From contig NZ_WQMS01000001.1 in assembly GCF_009753715.1 (NCBI RefSeq), positions 248,001-312,000 on the forward strand: a DNA stretch of 64,000 nt, read 5' to 3'. A program made the position numbers and the translations under genes. This DNA comes from Sphingomonas horti (lineage in GTDB: Bacteria > Pseudomonadota > Alphaproteobacteria > Sphingomonadales > Sphingomonadaceae). Below are positions 56,104-64,000 of the stretch, one piece after another; the first letter of the stretch is position 1, and every line of letters starts with the position of its first letter. Below the pieces are notes generated by a model that worked only from the letters and a program-made list of their open reading frames with translations, was not told where the DNA came from and searched no databases.

Positions 56104-57243
56104 ATGAGCAATCAGCTTGTCGTGTCGTTCGCCGCTGCCGCGATGGCAGCTATTCCCGCCCAGGCGGCAATCAATCCCGAGCAGGGTCATAAGGTCGCCG
56201 GAGCCGCGTTCGGAACGCTGTCCGACTCGGGGCCTGCGCAGCTCAAGCTCTACGATGCCAAAGGCGGCTTCCATGGCGCCCTGCAGCCATTCGGTGATCT
56301 GAAGGGCGGCGTCTGGGTCGCTGCCGGCGACGTCAACGGCGATGGGCGGGCAGACATCGTCGCCGGCCACGCAAGCGGGCCGCTGGTGAATGTCTATGAC
56401 GGCGCCTCGCACACGAAATTCCTTTCGTTCGAGCCCTTCGGCGCCGACTTCAAAGGCGGCATCAACGTGGCATCGGGGTTCATCACCGACAGTCACGGCG
56501 GCGCGGAAATCGTGACCGGCGCAGGACCCGGCGGCGGCCCGCACGTGCGCGTGTTCGACGGTCAGCTGAAGGTCACGCACGATTTCAACGCGTTCGACCC
56601 GGCGTTCCAGGGCGGCGTTCGCGTCGCCGCCGGCGATGTTACGGGCGACGGCGTGGCGGAGCTGATCGTGGGTACGGGCCCCGGCGGCGGCGAGCTCAAA
56701 TTCTACGACGGAACGAGCGGCCGCAACATCGGCGCCTTCGACCCGTTCGGCAGCGACTTCAAGGGCGGGCTGTTCTTCACCGCGGGCAAATATCAGGGCC
56801 GCGACTCGCTGTTCGTCAGCAAGGCGACGGAAGGCGACGGTTCGGTGTTCGTGTTCGATCTGGCCAATATCGACCAGAAGATCTCGTTCAATCCGTTCGG
56901 CGCCGACTACAAGGGCGGCGTGACGCTGGGCTTCACCACCGACGGCACCAGCAACACGCTGATCGTGGGCGAGGCCGAAGGCGGACGCGCGGGCTTTATC
57001 GACCTTACCGGCCGCGCCGCCGGCCTTGCAGATGCTTTCGACGCCAATCCGCCGATGAGCGACATCTTCTTCACGCCGTTCGGCCCGGACTATCATGGCG
57101 GCATCTCGGTCGCGGGACTCGGCGCAGTGGCTGTTCCCGAACCGGCGACCTGGGCGATGATGCTTACCGGCTTCGGCGCCGCGGGGCTTGCCATGCGTCG
57201 GCGCCGGTTGCGGCCTGAGCGGCACGAGGCTAACGCCGCCTAG
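56104..57243 (+). CDS. PEP-CTERM protein with FG-GAP-like repeats
   Basis: A 379-residue exported protein. Signal peptide MSNQLVVSFAAAAMAAIPAQA. Repeated motifs FEPFGADFKGG, FDPFGSDFKGG, FNPFGADYKGG and FTPFGPDYHGG recur about every 50 residues with VAAGDVNGDGRADIVAG-type Asp-rich loops, indicating an FG-GAP beta-propeller that may bind calcium. The C-terminus VPEPATWAMMLTGFGAAGLA plus Arg-rich tail is a PEP-CTERM sorting signal. Likely surface or matrix protein handled by an exosortase. Confidence 0.85.
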   Translation: MSNQLVVSFAAAAMAAIPAQAAINPEQGHKVAGAAFGTLSDSGPAQLKLYDAKGGFHGALQPFGDLKGGVWVAAGDVNGDGRADIVAGHASGPLVNVYDGASHTKFLSFEPFGADFKGGINVASGFITDSHGGAEIVTGAGPGGGPHVRVFDGQLKVTHDFNAFDPAFQGGVRVAAGDVTGDGVAELIVGTGPGGGELKFYDGTSGRNIGAFDPFGSDFKGGLFFTAGKYQGRDSLFVSKATEGDGSVFVFDLANIDQKISFNPFGADYKGGVTLGFTTDGTSNTLIVGEAEGGRAGFIDLTGRAAGLADAFDANPPMSDIFFTPFGPDYHGGISVAGLGAVAVPEPATWAMMLTGFGAAGLAMRRRRLRPERHEANAA

Positions 57244-57297
57244 CGCCGACCGGAGCGATCTCCGCCGGCGCGTTCCCTGCCACGGCGGAGCGGCGTT

Positions 57298-58071
57298 TTG
57301 CGCATCCTGTTGACCAATGACGACGGTGTGAATGCGGGCGGGCTGAAGGTGCTGGAGGAGCTGGCGCGCCGCTTCTCCGACGACCTGTGGGTCGTGGCCC
57401 CGGCCGAGGAACAGTCCGGCGCCGGCCATTCGCTGACGCTCAGCCGACCGATCCGGCTGCGCAAGCTCGGCGAACGGCGCTTCTGCGTGACCGGCACGCC
57501 CACGGACAGCGTGATGATGGCGGTCGGCCACCTGATGCGCGAGCTGAAGCCGGACCTGGTGCTCTCCGGCGTCAACCGCGGCGCGAACCTGGCCGACGAC
57601 GTCACCTATTCGGGCACCGTTTCCGCCGCGATGGAAGGCGCGCTGGCGGGGGTGCCTGCAATCGCGCTGAGCCAGGTCTATGCCCGCGAAGGCATGGGCG
57701 ACACGGTGCCGTTCGACGCGGCGATCGGCTGGGGCGAACGGGTGCTCCGCCCCCTGATCGAGGCCGAGTTCGCGCCGCGCACGCTGGTGAACGTCAACTT
57801 CCCCGCCCTTCCCGCCGATCAGGTGAAGGGCATCCGGATCGTGCGGCAAGGCTTTCACGATTACGGCCGGGCCCGGATCGACAAGCGCACCGATCCGCGC
57901 GGCTATGACTATTTCTGGTTCGGGCTGAGGCCGATGGTCCAGACGCCGGCGCAGGACACTGACATCGAGGCGGTGGCCGACGGCTATATCTCGGTCACGC
58001 CGCTCCAGCTGGACCTGACCCATGGCGCGAGCATGGGCGCGCTCCGCTCGGCCTATGATTACGGGTCGTAA
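57298..58071 (+). CDS. surE: 5'/3'-nucleotidase SurE
   Basis: A 257-residue metal-dependent nucleotidase. The N-terminal metal site is RILLTNDDGVNAGG, then AEEQSGAGHSLTLSRPIR and SGVNRGANLADDVTYSGTVS. Starts at TTG 57298 with GGAG 8 nt upstream; no ATG or GTG is available that gives the family N-terminus. Confidence 0.95.
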   Translation: MRILLTNDDGVNAGGLKVLEELARRFSDDLWVVAPAEEQSGAGHSLTLSRPIRLRKLGERRFCVTGTPTDSVMMAVGHLMRELKPDLVLSGVNRGANLADDVTYSGTVSAAMEGALAGVPAIALSQVYAREGMGDTVPFDAAIGWGERVLRPLIEAEFAPRTLVNVNFPALPADQVKGIRIVRQGFHDYGRARIDKRTDPRGYDYFWFGLRPMVQTPAQDTDIEAVADGYISVTPLQLDLTHGASMGALRSAYDYGS

Positions 58072-58141
58072 ACCATTTCCCGGCAAAGACTTGTCGTGAT
58101 GCTCGCCTGACCAGGGAGCAAGCGGGCCGGGTCGTTCGAAC

Positions 58142-58597
58142 ATGCAGCATTTTGGCGGGTTTTCCGCGGATCAAAGGACAGACAGGCGGCGCCACGAGCG
58201 GCATGCTTTCGCGGGCGCCGAACTGTTCCTGTTCCCCAGCTGGAAACAGATCGCCGAGGCCCATCCGGCGGAACGCTACACGCTGCGGCTGAAAGACGCG
58301 TCGCGCGCCGGCCTGTCCGGACTGATCGACGCGCCGCTGACAGTGGGCGACATGGTGTTCGTCCAGTTCGAGGAAACGCTGATCCCCGCCGCCGAAGTGA
58401 TCTGGTGCCGGCGGATGATGATCGGCTTCAAACTGACCCAGGAACTGCCGCTCGGCCGCTTCAACCGCCTGCGGGAAGCGCACGAAGCCGGCCGCCTCTG
58501 GTCCCCCGCCATGCGCGCCCGCTCCGACCTGCCGAGCTGGTGGATGAACGTCGAGGACCACGCGCGGGGAAGGCAGGCGGTGATTTCGGGGAGTTGA
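58142..58597 (+). CDS. PilZ domain protein
   Basis: A 151-residue protein with DRRRHERHAFAG (R-rich entry motif) and LKDASRAGLSGLIDAPLTVG (DxSxxG), the two cyclic di-GMP contacts of PilZ. The C-terminus is short and basic. Second PilZ gene in the window. Confidence 0.82.
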   Translation: MQHFGGFSADQRTDRRRHERHAFAGAELFLFPSWKQIAEAHPAERYTLRLKDASRAGLSGLIDAPLTVGDMVFVQFEETLIPAAEVIWCRRMMIGFKLTQELPLGRFNRLREAHEAGRLWSPAMRARSDLPSWWMNVEDHARGRQAVISGS

Positions 58598-58644
58598 GGG
58601 GAGCGGGCGCGGGCGATCGGCCCATTTCGGATATAGCTTTTGAG

Positions 58645-59046
58645 CTAGTTTCTATTCAGTTCGGTGAATTGGCCGAACCGAGTGTCTGGGCAGAGCGTCG
58701 ATTTGTAAAAGCAAGCCGATGAGTAACGGGCCTTCACAATGGCCGGCTGATCACCCCTTGATCCTTTGAAGCGATTTTCCTCTGTGTAGATCAAGAACGG
58801 GCTTTTGTCGGCGTAAGCCGCGTCGCACACTTCAAAACACACCGCGTAGGATTTTGTGAAGCCGTTGTCGTATGGGTAAACCTTGATCGTGACGACGCGG
58901 TTATCCCACTTCTTCGGAGACTCCATCAGGTCGATGACCTGCTCGTCATTGAGCAGGGTCTCGGGCGACGGGAACGGCACGGTCGCGCATGCACTAAGAG
59001 CGCAAACGAAAATCGTAGTCTCGGCCATTCGCCACCTGACGCGCAT
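58645..59046 (-). CDS. Probable lipoprotein, unknown
   Basis: A 133-residue protein. The N-terminus MRVRWRMAETTIFVCALSAC has a lipobox-like LSAC. The mature part contains a KKWDNRVVTIKVYPYD beta-region and five further cysteines. No family recognised. The ATG at 59046 is chosen over a TTG two codons upstream. Confidence 0.55.
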   Translation of the reverse strand: MRVRWRMAETTIFVCALSACATVPFPSPETLLNDEQVIDLMESPKKWDNRVVTIKVYPYDNGFTKSYAVCFEVCDAAYADKSPFLIYTEENRFKGSRGDQPAIVKARYSSACFYKSTLCPDTRFGQFTELNRN

Positions 59047-59113
59047 GCCCAAAGATGAGTCACGAACGCGCTACCGTCAATGTAGCTCGTTCACCGATCG
59101 CAGAGACAGCCCA

Positions 59114-59250
59114 CCTCTCCCGCAGGGAGAGGTCGAGTCGGGCGGCGCCCGACCGGGTGAGGGGTTCCAAAGCGGGATGTTCAACCGCCGATCCCCTCAC
59201 CCCGCTCGCGGCTTTGCCGCGAGTCGCCCTCTCCCCACGGGGAGAGGGGC
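59114..59250. repeat. Composite palindromic intergenic repeat, third copy
   Basis: CTCTCCCGCAGGGAGAG at the left and CTCTCCCCACGGGGAGAG at the right flank an inner GGTGAGGGG/CCCCTCACC pair and a GCGGCTTTGCCGC palindrome. It shares the layout of 7845-8016 and 19827-19985, with a different arm sequence. Confidence 0.75.
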
Positions 59251-59255
59251 TGTTC

Positions 59256-60305
59256 CTAAAGCGACGCCATGTCGATGACGAAGCGGTATTTCACGTCACT
59301 CTTGACCATGCGGTCGTAGGCCGTGTTGATCTCGTCCATCCGGATCAGCTCGATGTCGGCGGTCAGGCCGTGGTCGCGGCAGAAGTCGAGCATTTCCTGC
59401 GTCTCGCGGATGCCGCCGATCAGCGAGCCCGCGAGCGCGCGGCGGCGGAAGATCAGCTTGCCGACGTCCGGCGACTTGTGGGGATCGGCGGGGACCCCGA
59501 CCAGCACCATCGTCCCGTCCCGCTTCAAGGCGGCGAGATAGGGATCGAGGTCCAGCGGGGCCGCGACCGTGTTTAGGATGAAGTCGAACGTCCCCTCGGC
59601 TGCCTTCATCGCCGCGGGATCGCGCGAGACGATCACGTCCTTCGCGCCCAGCTTCAGCGCATCCTCGCGCTTGTCGGGCGAGGTGGTGAAGACGGTCACG
59701 TCGGCGCCCATCGCGGCGGCGATCTTCACGCCCATATGGCCGAGCCCGCCGAGCCCGACGACGCCGACCTTCTGCCCCGGCCCGACCTTCCAGTGGCGGA
59801 GCGGCGAATAGGTGGTGATGCCGGCGCACAGCAGCGGCGCGACGGCGGCCAGGTCCTTTTCGTCATGGCCGATGCGGAGCACGAAATCCTGATCGACGAC
59901 GATGCGCTTCGAATAGCCGCCGAAGGTGTGGCCGCCCAAATGCGCATCCTCGCCATTATAGGTGCCGACGAAGCCCGAGCCGGTGCAATATTGCTCCTCG
60001 CTGTCCCGGCACGACGGGCAGGTGCCGCAGCTGTCGACCATGCAGCCGACGCCGACCACGTCGCCGGCCTTGAAGCGGTCGACCTCGCCGCCGACGGCGG
60101 CCACCCGGCCGACGATCTCGTGACCCGGCACGCAGGGGTAGAGGGTCCCGCTCCATTCCCCGCGGGCCGTGTGCAGGTCCGAATGGCAGACGCCGCAGAA
60201 CAGGATGTCGATCGCAACGTCGCGCGGGCCGGGCGCGCGGCGCTCGATCGTGAGCGGGCCGAGCGGCCGGTCGGCGGCGGTGTTGCCATAGGCTTGGGTG
60301 GTCAT
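59256..60305 (-). CDS. Zinc-dependent NAD(P)H alcohol dehydrogenase (YahK/CAD type)
   Basis: A 349-residue medium-chain dehydrogenase. Catalytic zinc: CGVCHSDLH and GHEIVGRVAAVG; structural zinc loop: DSCGTCPSCRDSEEQYC; Rossmann GLGGLGHMGVKIAAAMGADV. Typical of broad aldehyde reductases of the cinnamyl alcohol dehydrogenase group. GAGGGA precedes the ATG at 60305. It is divergent from a LysR gene that may regulate it. Confidence 0.93.
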   Translation of the reverse strand: MTTQAYGNTAADRPLGPLTIERRAPGPRDVAIDILFCGVCHSDLHTARGEWSGTLYPCVPGHEIVGRVAAVGGEVDRFKAGDVVGVGCMVDSCGTCPSCRDSEEQYCTGSGFVGTYNGEDAHLGGHTFGGYSKRIVVDQDFVLRIGHDEKDLAAVAPLLCAGITTYSPLRHWKVGPGQKVGVVGLGGLGHMGVKIAAAMGADVTVFTTSPDKREDALKLGAKDVIVSRDPAAMKAAEGTFDFILNTVAAPLDLDPYLAALKRDGTMVLVGVPADPHKSPDVGKLIFRRRALAGSLIGGIRETQEMLDFCRDHGLTADIELIRMDEINTAYDRMVKSDVKYRFVIDMASL

Positions 60306-60399
60306 GCTTTCCCTCATTATCATGCGCCGTCCATATAGGCCTGCCCGCGCGTGCGATTAGCCGCTACAATCGGCATGGACTTATATTCGGAGTGCATGA

Positions 60400-61293
60400 A
60401 TGCGGCGCGAGGATCTGAGCGGTCTGAGTGCATTCCTCGCCGTGGCCCAGGAGCAGAGCTTCACGCGGGCGGCGGCGCGGCTGGGCACGTCGCAATCGGC
60501 GCTGAGCCATATTGTGCGGCGGCTGGAGGAGCGGCTGGGCGTGCGGCTGCTGATGCGCACGACCCGGCGGGTGGCTCCCACCGACGCGGGCGAGCGGCTG
60601 CTGCGGACGCTGCGCCCGGCGTTCGACCAGATCGATGCAGAGCTGGCGGGCCTCAGCGCGCTTCGCGACACGCCGTCGGGCAACCTTCGCCTGGTCGCGT
60701 CCGAGAATGCCGCGCGCGGGCTGATCTTCCCTGCCCTCGCGCGCCTGCTGCCACGCTATCCGGACCTGAAGGTGGAAGTCAGCGTCGACGCGGGGCTGAC
60801 GGACATCGTCGCTGAGCGGTTCGATGCGGGCGTGCGGCTGGGCGAGCATCTGGCGAAAGACATGATCGCGGTGCGGATCGGTCCCGACCTGCGGCTCGCC
60901 GTGGTCGGGTCGCCCGGCTATTTCGAGCGGCATCCGGTGCCGCGCACGCCACAGGACCTAGCCGATCATCTCTGCATCAACCTGCGGCTGGAAAGCTTCG
61001 GCGGGCTCTATGCCTGGGAATTCGAGAAGGACGGGCGCGAGCTCCGGGTCCGCGTGGACGGACAGTTCACGTCCAACGACGTGCCGCTGATCCTGGAGGC
61101 GGCGCGGAGCGGCCTCGGCCTGGCCTGCGTGCTGGAAGACCAGGTCGCGGCCAGCCTGGCCGACGGCAGCCTGGTGCGCGTGCTGGAAGACTGGTGTGCG
61201 CCGTTCGCCGGCTATCACCTCTATTATCCCAGCCGGCGGCAACCGACGCCGGCCTTCACGCTGCTGGTCGACGCGCTCCGCTATCGAGGCTGA
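60400..61293 (+). CDS. LysR family transcriptional regulator
   Basis: A 297-residue LTTR. N-terminal helix-turn-helix ([20 protein letters not shown], then [20 protein letters not shown]) and a substrate-binding domain. It is divergent from the alcohol dehydrogenase (94 nt gap), the usual place for its target. Its 3' end overlaps the next LysR gene by 38 nt. Confidence 0.9.
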   Translation: MRREDLSGLSAFLAVAQEQSFTRAAARLGTSQSALSHIVRRLEERLGVRLLMRTTRRVAPTDAGERLLRTLRPAFDQIDAELAGLSALRDTPSGNLRLVASENAARGLIFPALARLLPRYPDLKVEVSVDAGLTDIVAERFDAGVRLGEHLAKDMIAVRIGPDLRLAVVGSPGYFERHPVPRTPQDLADHLCINLRLESFGGLYAWEFEKDGRELRVRVDGQFTSNDVPLILEAARSGLGLACVLEDQVAASLADGSLVRVLEDWCAPFAGYHLYYPSRRQPTPAFTLLVDALRYRG

Positions 61294-62149
61294 GCCGGCG
61301 GACATTGTCGTGGCCGGACCGGTCGCGCAGCGCCTCCACTACCAGCGCCAGCGCCGCAGAGACAGGCTCACGCGGATAGTGGAGGTGATAGCCGGGCACG
61401 ACCGCGCACCATTCGCGCCGCACGCGCATCAGCCGTCCCGCGGCGAGATGCGGCGCTGCCAGATGCTCGAACACATAGGCCAGGCCGATGCCGTCGAGCG
61501 CGGCCCGGACCGCCAGCTCCGGATCGGCGACGGTCAGCCGGGCCGCCGGGGGCACGGTGACCCGTTCGAGCGCCCATAGCGGCGCCTCGTCCCAAACCAC
61601 GGCCGGCTGCTCGGAAAGCTCGGCCGGGGTGGCGGGGATAGCGCGCCCGGCGAGCCAGTCGGGCGACGCGACCAGCGCCATGCGCAGGTCGGAGCCGATG
61701 CGCACCGCCGCGACGCCGCTTTCCGTTCGCTCGCCCAAGCGGATCGTGGCGTCCGCCTCCGCATCCGGCGGGACCAGCTCGATCCGAACGCCGGGATGGT
61801 CGGCCAGCAATCGGCCGAGCACCGGCCAGTGGGCCGTCCAGGCGTGGCGGGGCGCGGCAATGCGGACGGTGCCGCGGATCGCCTCATCCGCCTGTGCCAG
61901 GCCGGAAAGGCGCGCCTCCAGCGCGTCCAAGTCCGGCTGGATGCCGCGCAGCCGCTCGCCGGCCGGAGTCAGCGCGACGCTGCGGGTGGTGCGGGCGAGC
62001 AATTGCACGCCCAACCGCTCCTCCAGCGCCTGGATGGTCCGGCTCAGCGCCGACACCGAAAGGCGGAGCTTTGCCGCGGCACGGGTGAAGCTTCGTTCGT
62101 CGGCAACCGCGGCGAAGGCGGCCAGGTCGCCGAAATAATCGCGTCTCAT
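61256..62149 (-). CDS. LysR family transcriptional regulator, second
   Basis: A 297-residue LTTR with [20 protein letters not shown] and [15 protein letters not shown] in the winged helix. Convergent with, and overlapping by 38 nt, the first LysR gene; the two share clear sequence style and may be paralogues. Its target is not evident; the next gene upstream is a TonB receptor. Confidence 0.88.
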   Translation of the reverse strand: MRRDYFGDLAAFAAVADERSFTRAAAKLRLSVSALSRTIQALEERLGVQLLARTTRSVALTPAGERLRGIQPDLDALEARLSGLAQADEAIRGTVRIAAPRHAWTAHWPVLGRLLADHPGVRIELVPPDAEADATIRLGERTESGVAAVRIGSDLRMALVASPDWLAGRAIPATPAELSEQPAVVWDEAPLWALERVTVPPAARLTVADPELAVRAALDGIGLAYVFEHLAAPHLAAGRLMRVRREWCAVVPGYHLHYPREPVSAALALVVEALRDRSGHDNVRRLSLDSGARRPAA

Positions 62150-62253
62150 TCGACCGGTCCAAACTCAATACGCAACAGACCCGATCGCTACTCCCCCTTG
62201 CTGACGATCGACGGGCTTCGGGCGGCGGAAGGTCCGCCGCCCGTCGCGCACTG

Positions 62254-64000
62254 TCAGAACTTGAAGCCGGCGGCAATGCCGTAGCGGCGCGGTTCCAGCG
62301 TGAAGATGTTGGTGAACAGGCCGGTGCTCTGGTCCGTCACATACTGGCCGGTGATCGAGTTCGAATCGAAGATGTTCGAGATGAACCCGCGGACGAACCA
62401 GCGATCGTCCGGGCCGTTGAGCTGGATCTGCGCATTGGCCTGGGTGAAGCTGGGGATGCGGTCGATCGCCCGGTTGAAGCTGCGGCTGTACTGCTCGCCC
62501 GTGAAGGTCAGGTCAGCACGCGGGACGAGCGTGAGGCCGCCCGGCAGGTCGGCCGTGTACTGCGCGCCTGCCGAAGCCTTGAACGCCGGCGCGTTCGGCA
62601 GCTTGTTGCCGCCGATATCGACCGGGATGCCGTCCGACACGGTGAAGGGCAGCGGGCCCGTCGGGATGCCGAACGCGGTACGGAGCGCCGCCGGCGGGTT
62701 CGCCGCCGTCGAGGCCAGCACCGTGCAGATGCTGTACGCGCCGGTCGTGTTGGTGCCCGGCACCGCCGTGGTCGGCCGAAGCCCCAGGCTGGAGTTGAAC
62801 GCGTTCACATAGGCGTTGGCGAGCGCCGCGTTGGGGCCTGTCACTACGCAGTTGGAGGCGTTCGTCAGGTCCTTGATGATGACCGCGTCCGAACGGCCGC
62901 CCGACACGTCGCGCGAGTCGACCAGCAGCTTCGACTTGATCGAGGTGCTCAGGTAGCTCGCCGACAGGTTGATCAGCCAGCGCGGATCGGGCTTCAGGAT
63001 GGTCTCGACTTCCACGCCCCAGATGTCCGCGTCGGTATTGTCGTTGACCGAGGTGCGGGCGACGATCCGGCTGAGCTGCAGGTTCTTGTACTGATAGTAG
63101 AAGGCCGAGGCATTGAGCCGGATGGTGCCGTTCGCGAAGGTGTTCTTGGTGCCGATCTCGAACGCGTTGACCGCTTCGGGCGCGAAGGTCTCGGACACGT
63201 TGAACTCGGTCGGGATCGGCGGGTTGATGCCGCCCGACTTATAGCCGCGCGAATAGCTGGCGTAGATCAGATTGTCCGGCGTCACCTTGAAATCGATCAC
63301 GGCGCGGCCGGTCAGGCGGCCGAAGCTCACCTGCCGCTCGGCGAACAGCTGGTTGCCGGTGCGGCCCGGATCGGCGTCATAGGCAGCGATGAACGGCGAC
63401 TGGGTGCCGTCGGTCACGCCATAGGGTACGGCGAAGCTCAGGATCGGGCTGCGCGCGCGAACGAACTTCTTGTCGTGCGAATAGCGCAGGCCGGCGGTGA
63501 GCTTCAGCCGGTCGCTTGCCTCGAAATAGGCTTCGCCGAACAGGCCGTAGCTCTTGATCGTGAACAGGTCCGTGTTGTTGAAGAAGAAGGGCGGCGCCAG
63601 GAACACGTTCGGGAAGGCCGCGTTGCCGGCCGCGCGCTGGCCGAGCGTCTGCGCGGCGCCGAGAATGCCGGAGGCATAGTCGAGCCCGAACGAGGCGACG
63701 CCGTAATTGCCCTGCGTGGTCTTGGAATCGACATAGATGCCGCCGAGCAGGAAGTTGAACGGGCCGTCGAAGCTGCTGTCGACATGGCCTTCGATCGAAT
63801 ATTGCCGCGCATGACTCTGCGAGCGGTCGTAATCGGTGCTGCCCGGCGCGCATTTGATCGTGTTGCCGCCGTAGACGCCGGTCAGGCTGCTGTCGATGTT
63901 CGACACGCACAGGCCGCCGTTCGGGCCGTTCGGGATCAGCGCCTGGGCGACGTTCGCGAACGGCGAGCCGGGCTGCTGCGCGGCCGCGGCGAGCGCGAAC
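62254..64000 (-). CDS. TonB-dependent receptor, C-terminal part (runs off right edge)
   Basis: The visible 580 residues are an outer-membrane beta-barrel with TonB-box-less C-terminal half: strands end in the family terminus RRYGIAAGFKF, and YASYSRGYKSGGINPPIPTE, ETFAPEAVNAFEIGTKNTFA and IRLNASAFYYQYKNLQLSRI are classic TonB receptor blocks. N-terminal plug and signal peptide lie beyond the edge. The substrate is unknown; many sphingomonad members take up siderophores or plant-derived oligomers. Confidence 0.9.
   Translation of the reverse strand, partial: FALAAAAQQPGSPFANVAQALIPNGPNGGLCVSNIDSSLTGVYGGNTIKCAPGSTDYDRSQSHARQYSIEGHVDSSFDGPFNFLLGGIYVDSKTTQGNYGVASFGLDYASGILGAAQTLGQRAAGNAAFPNVFLAPPFFFNNTDLFTIKSYGLFGEAYFEASDRLKLTAGLRYSHDKKFVRARSPILSFAVPYGVTDGTQSPFIAAYDADPGRTGNQLFAERQVSFGRLTGRAVIDFKVTPDNLIYASYSRGYKSGGINPPIPTEFNVSETFAPEAVNAFEIGTKNTFANGTIRLNASAFYYQYKNLQLSRIVARTSVNDNTDADIWGVEVETILKPDPRWLINLSASYLSTSIKSKLLVDSRDVSGGRSDAVIIKDLTNASNCVVTGPNAALANAYVNAFNSSLGLRPTTAVPGTNTTGAYSICTVLASTAANPPAALRTAFGIPTGPLPFTVSDGIPVDIGGNKLPNAPAFKASAGAQYTADLPGGLTLVPRADLTFTGEQYSRSFNRAIDRIPSFTQANAQIQLNGPDDRWFVRGFISNIFDSNSITGQYVTDQSTGLFTNIFTLEPRRYGIAAGFKF

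Overview
The window is a GC-rich alphaproteobacterial chromosome segment, most likely from a Sphingomonas-type sphingomonad. The evidence is the string of r-protein genes with alphaproteobacterial features, a single-cysteine DksA, ChpT and RcdA-type cell-cycle proteins, a PEPxxWAMM (PEP-CTERM) protein, a TonB-dependent receptor, a CtrA-era che cluster, and interspersed GC-rich palindromic repeats typical of sphingomonad intergenic DNA. No taxon was tested by search.

Layout. 1-1751: end of an acyl-CoA catabolic operon (acyl-CoA dehydrogenase, CitE-like lyase, MaoC hydratase). 1765-10076: transporters (YeiH, AI-2E/PerM, Kup), tRNA-Met, a ferredoxin-reductase-like flavoprotein, 2H phosphoesterase and GST. 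10105-13857: Lrp regulator divergent from alanine dehydrogenase, a truncated globin, AmpD-type amidase and EamA permease. 13889-19747: chpT-cheA-cheW-cheY-cheB-cheR. 19988-25044: JAMM protease, RluD, RpoH, M20 peptidase and patatin lipoprotein. 25303-49975: the str-S10-spc-alpha ribosomal superlocus, all on the minus strand. 50218-64000: Rrf2 regulator, nitronate monooxygenase, RcdA/YdcH/PilZ/DksA small regulators, SerS, SurE, PEP-CTERM protein, zinc alcohol dehydrogenase with LysR regulators, and the 3' part of a TonB receptor gene running off the right edge.

The ribosomal superlocus reads rpsL-rpsG-fusA-tuf-rpsJ-rplCDWB-rpsS-rplV-rpsC-rplP-rpmC-rpsQ-rplNXE-rpsNH-rplFR-rpsE-rpmD // rplO-secY-adk // rpsM-rpsK-rpoA. 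It is cut in two places. Between rpmD and rplO lies a bidirectional terminator and about 1.8 kb of foreign-looking DNA (decayed parDE, small membrane ORFs, and a GIY-YIG gene bracketed by inverted REP hairpins). Between adk and rpsM lie gdhA, an SLC13 permease and two envelope/unknown genes. Promoter-like sites (TTGACC/TTGACA, 17-nt spacer, TATAGG/TAGATC) precede rpsL, rpsM and the tRNA, and terminator-like hairpins lie before rplC and secY and after rpmD and rpoA. This implies several transcription units rather than one continuous operon.

The most interesting element is the 396-bp unit at 34791-35186: a small GIY-YIG nuclease gene between two inverted REP hairpins with covarying stems. It resembles a REP/endonuclease mobile unit analogous to, but different from, the REP-RAYT systems. 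No CRISPR array, insertion sequence transposase, prophage or rRNA gene was seen.
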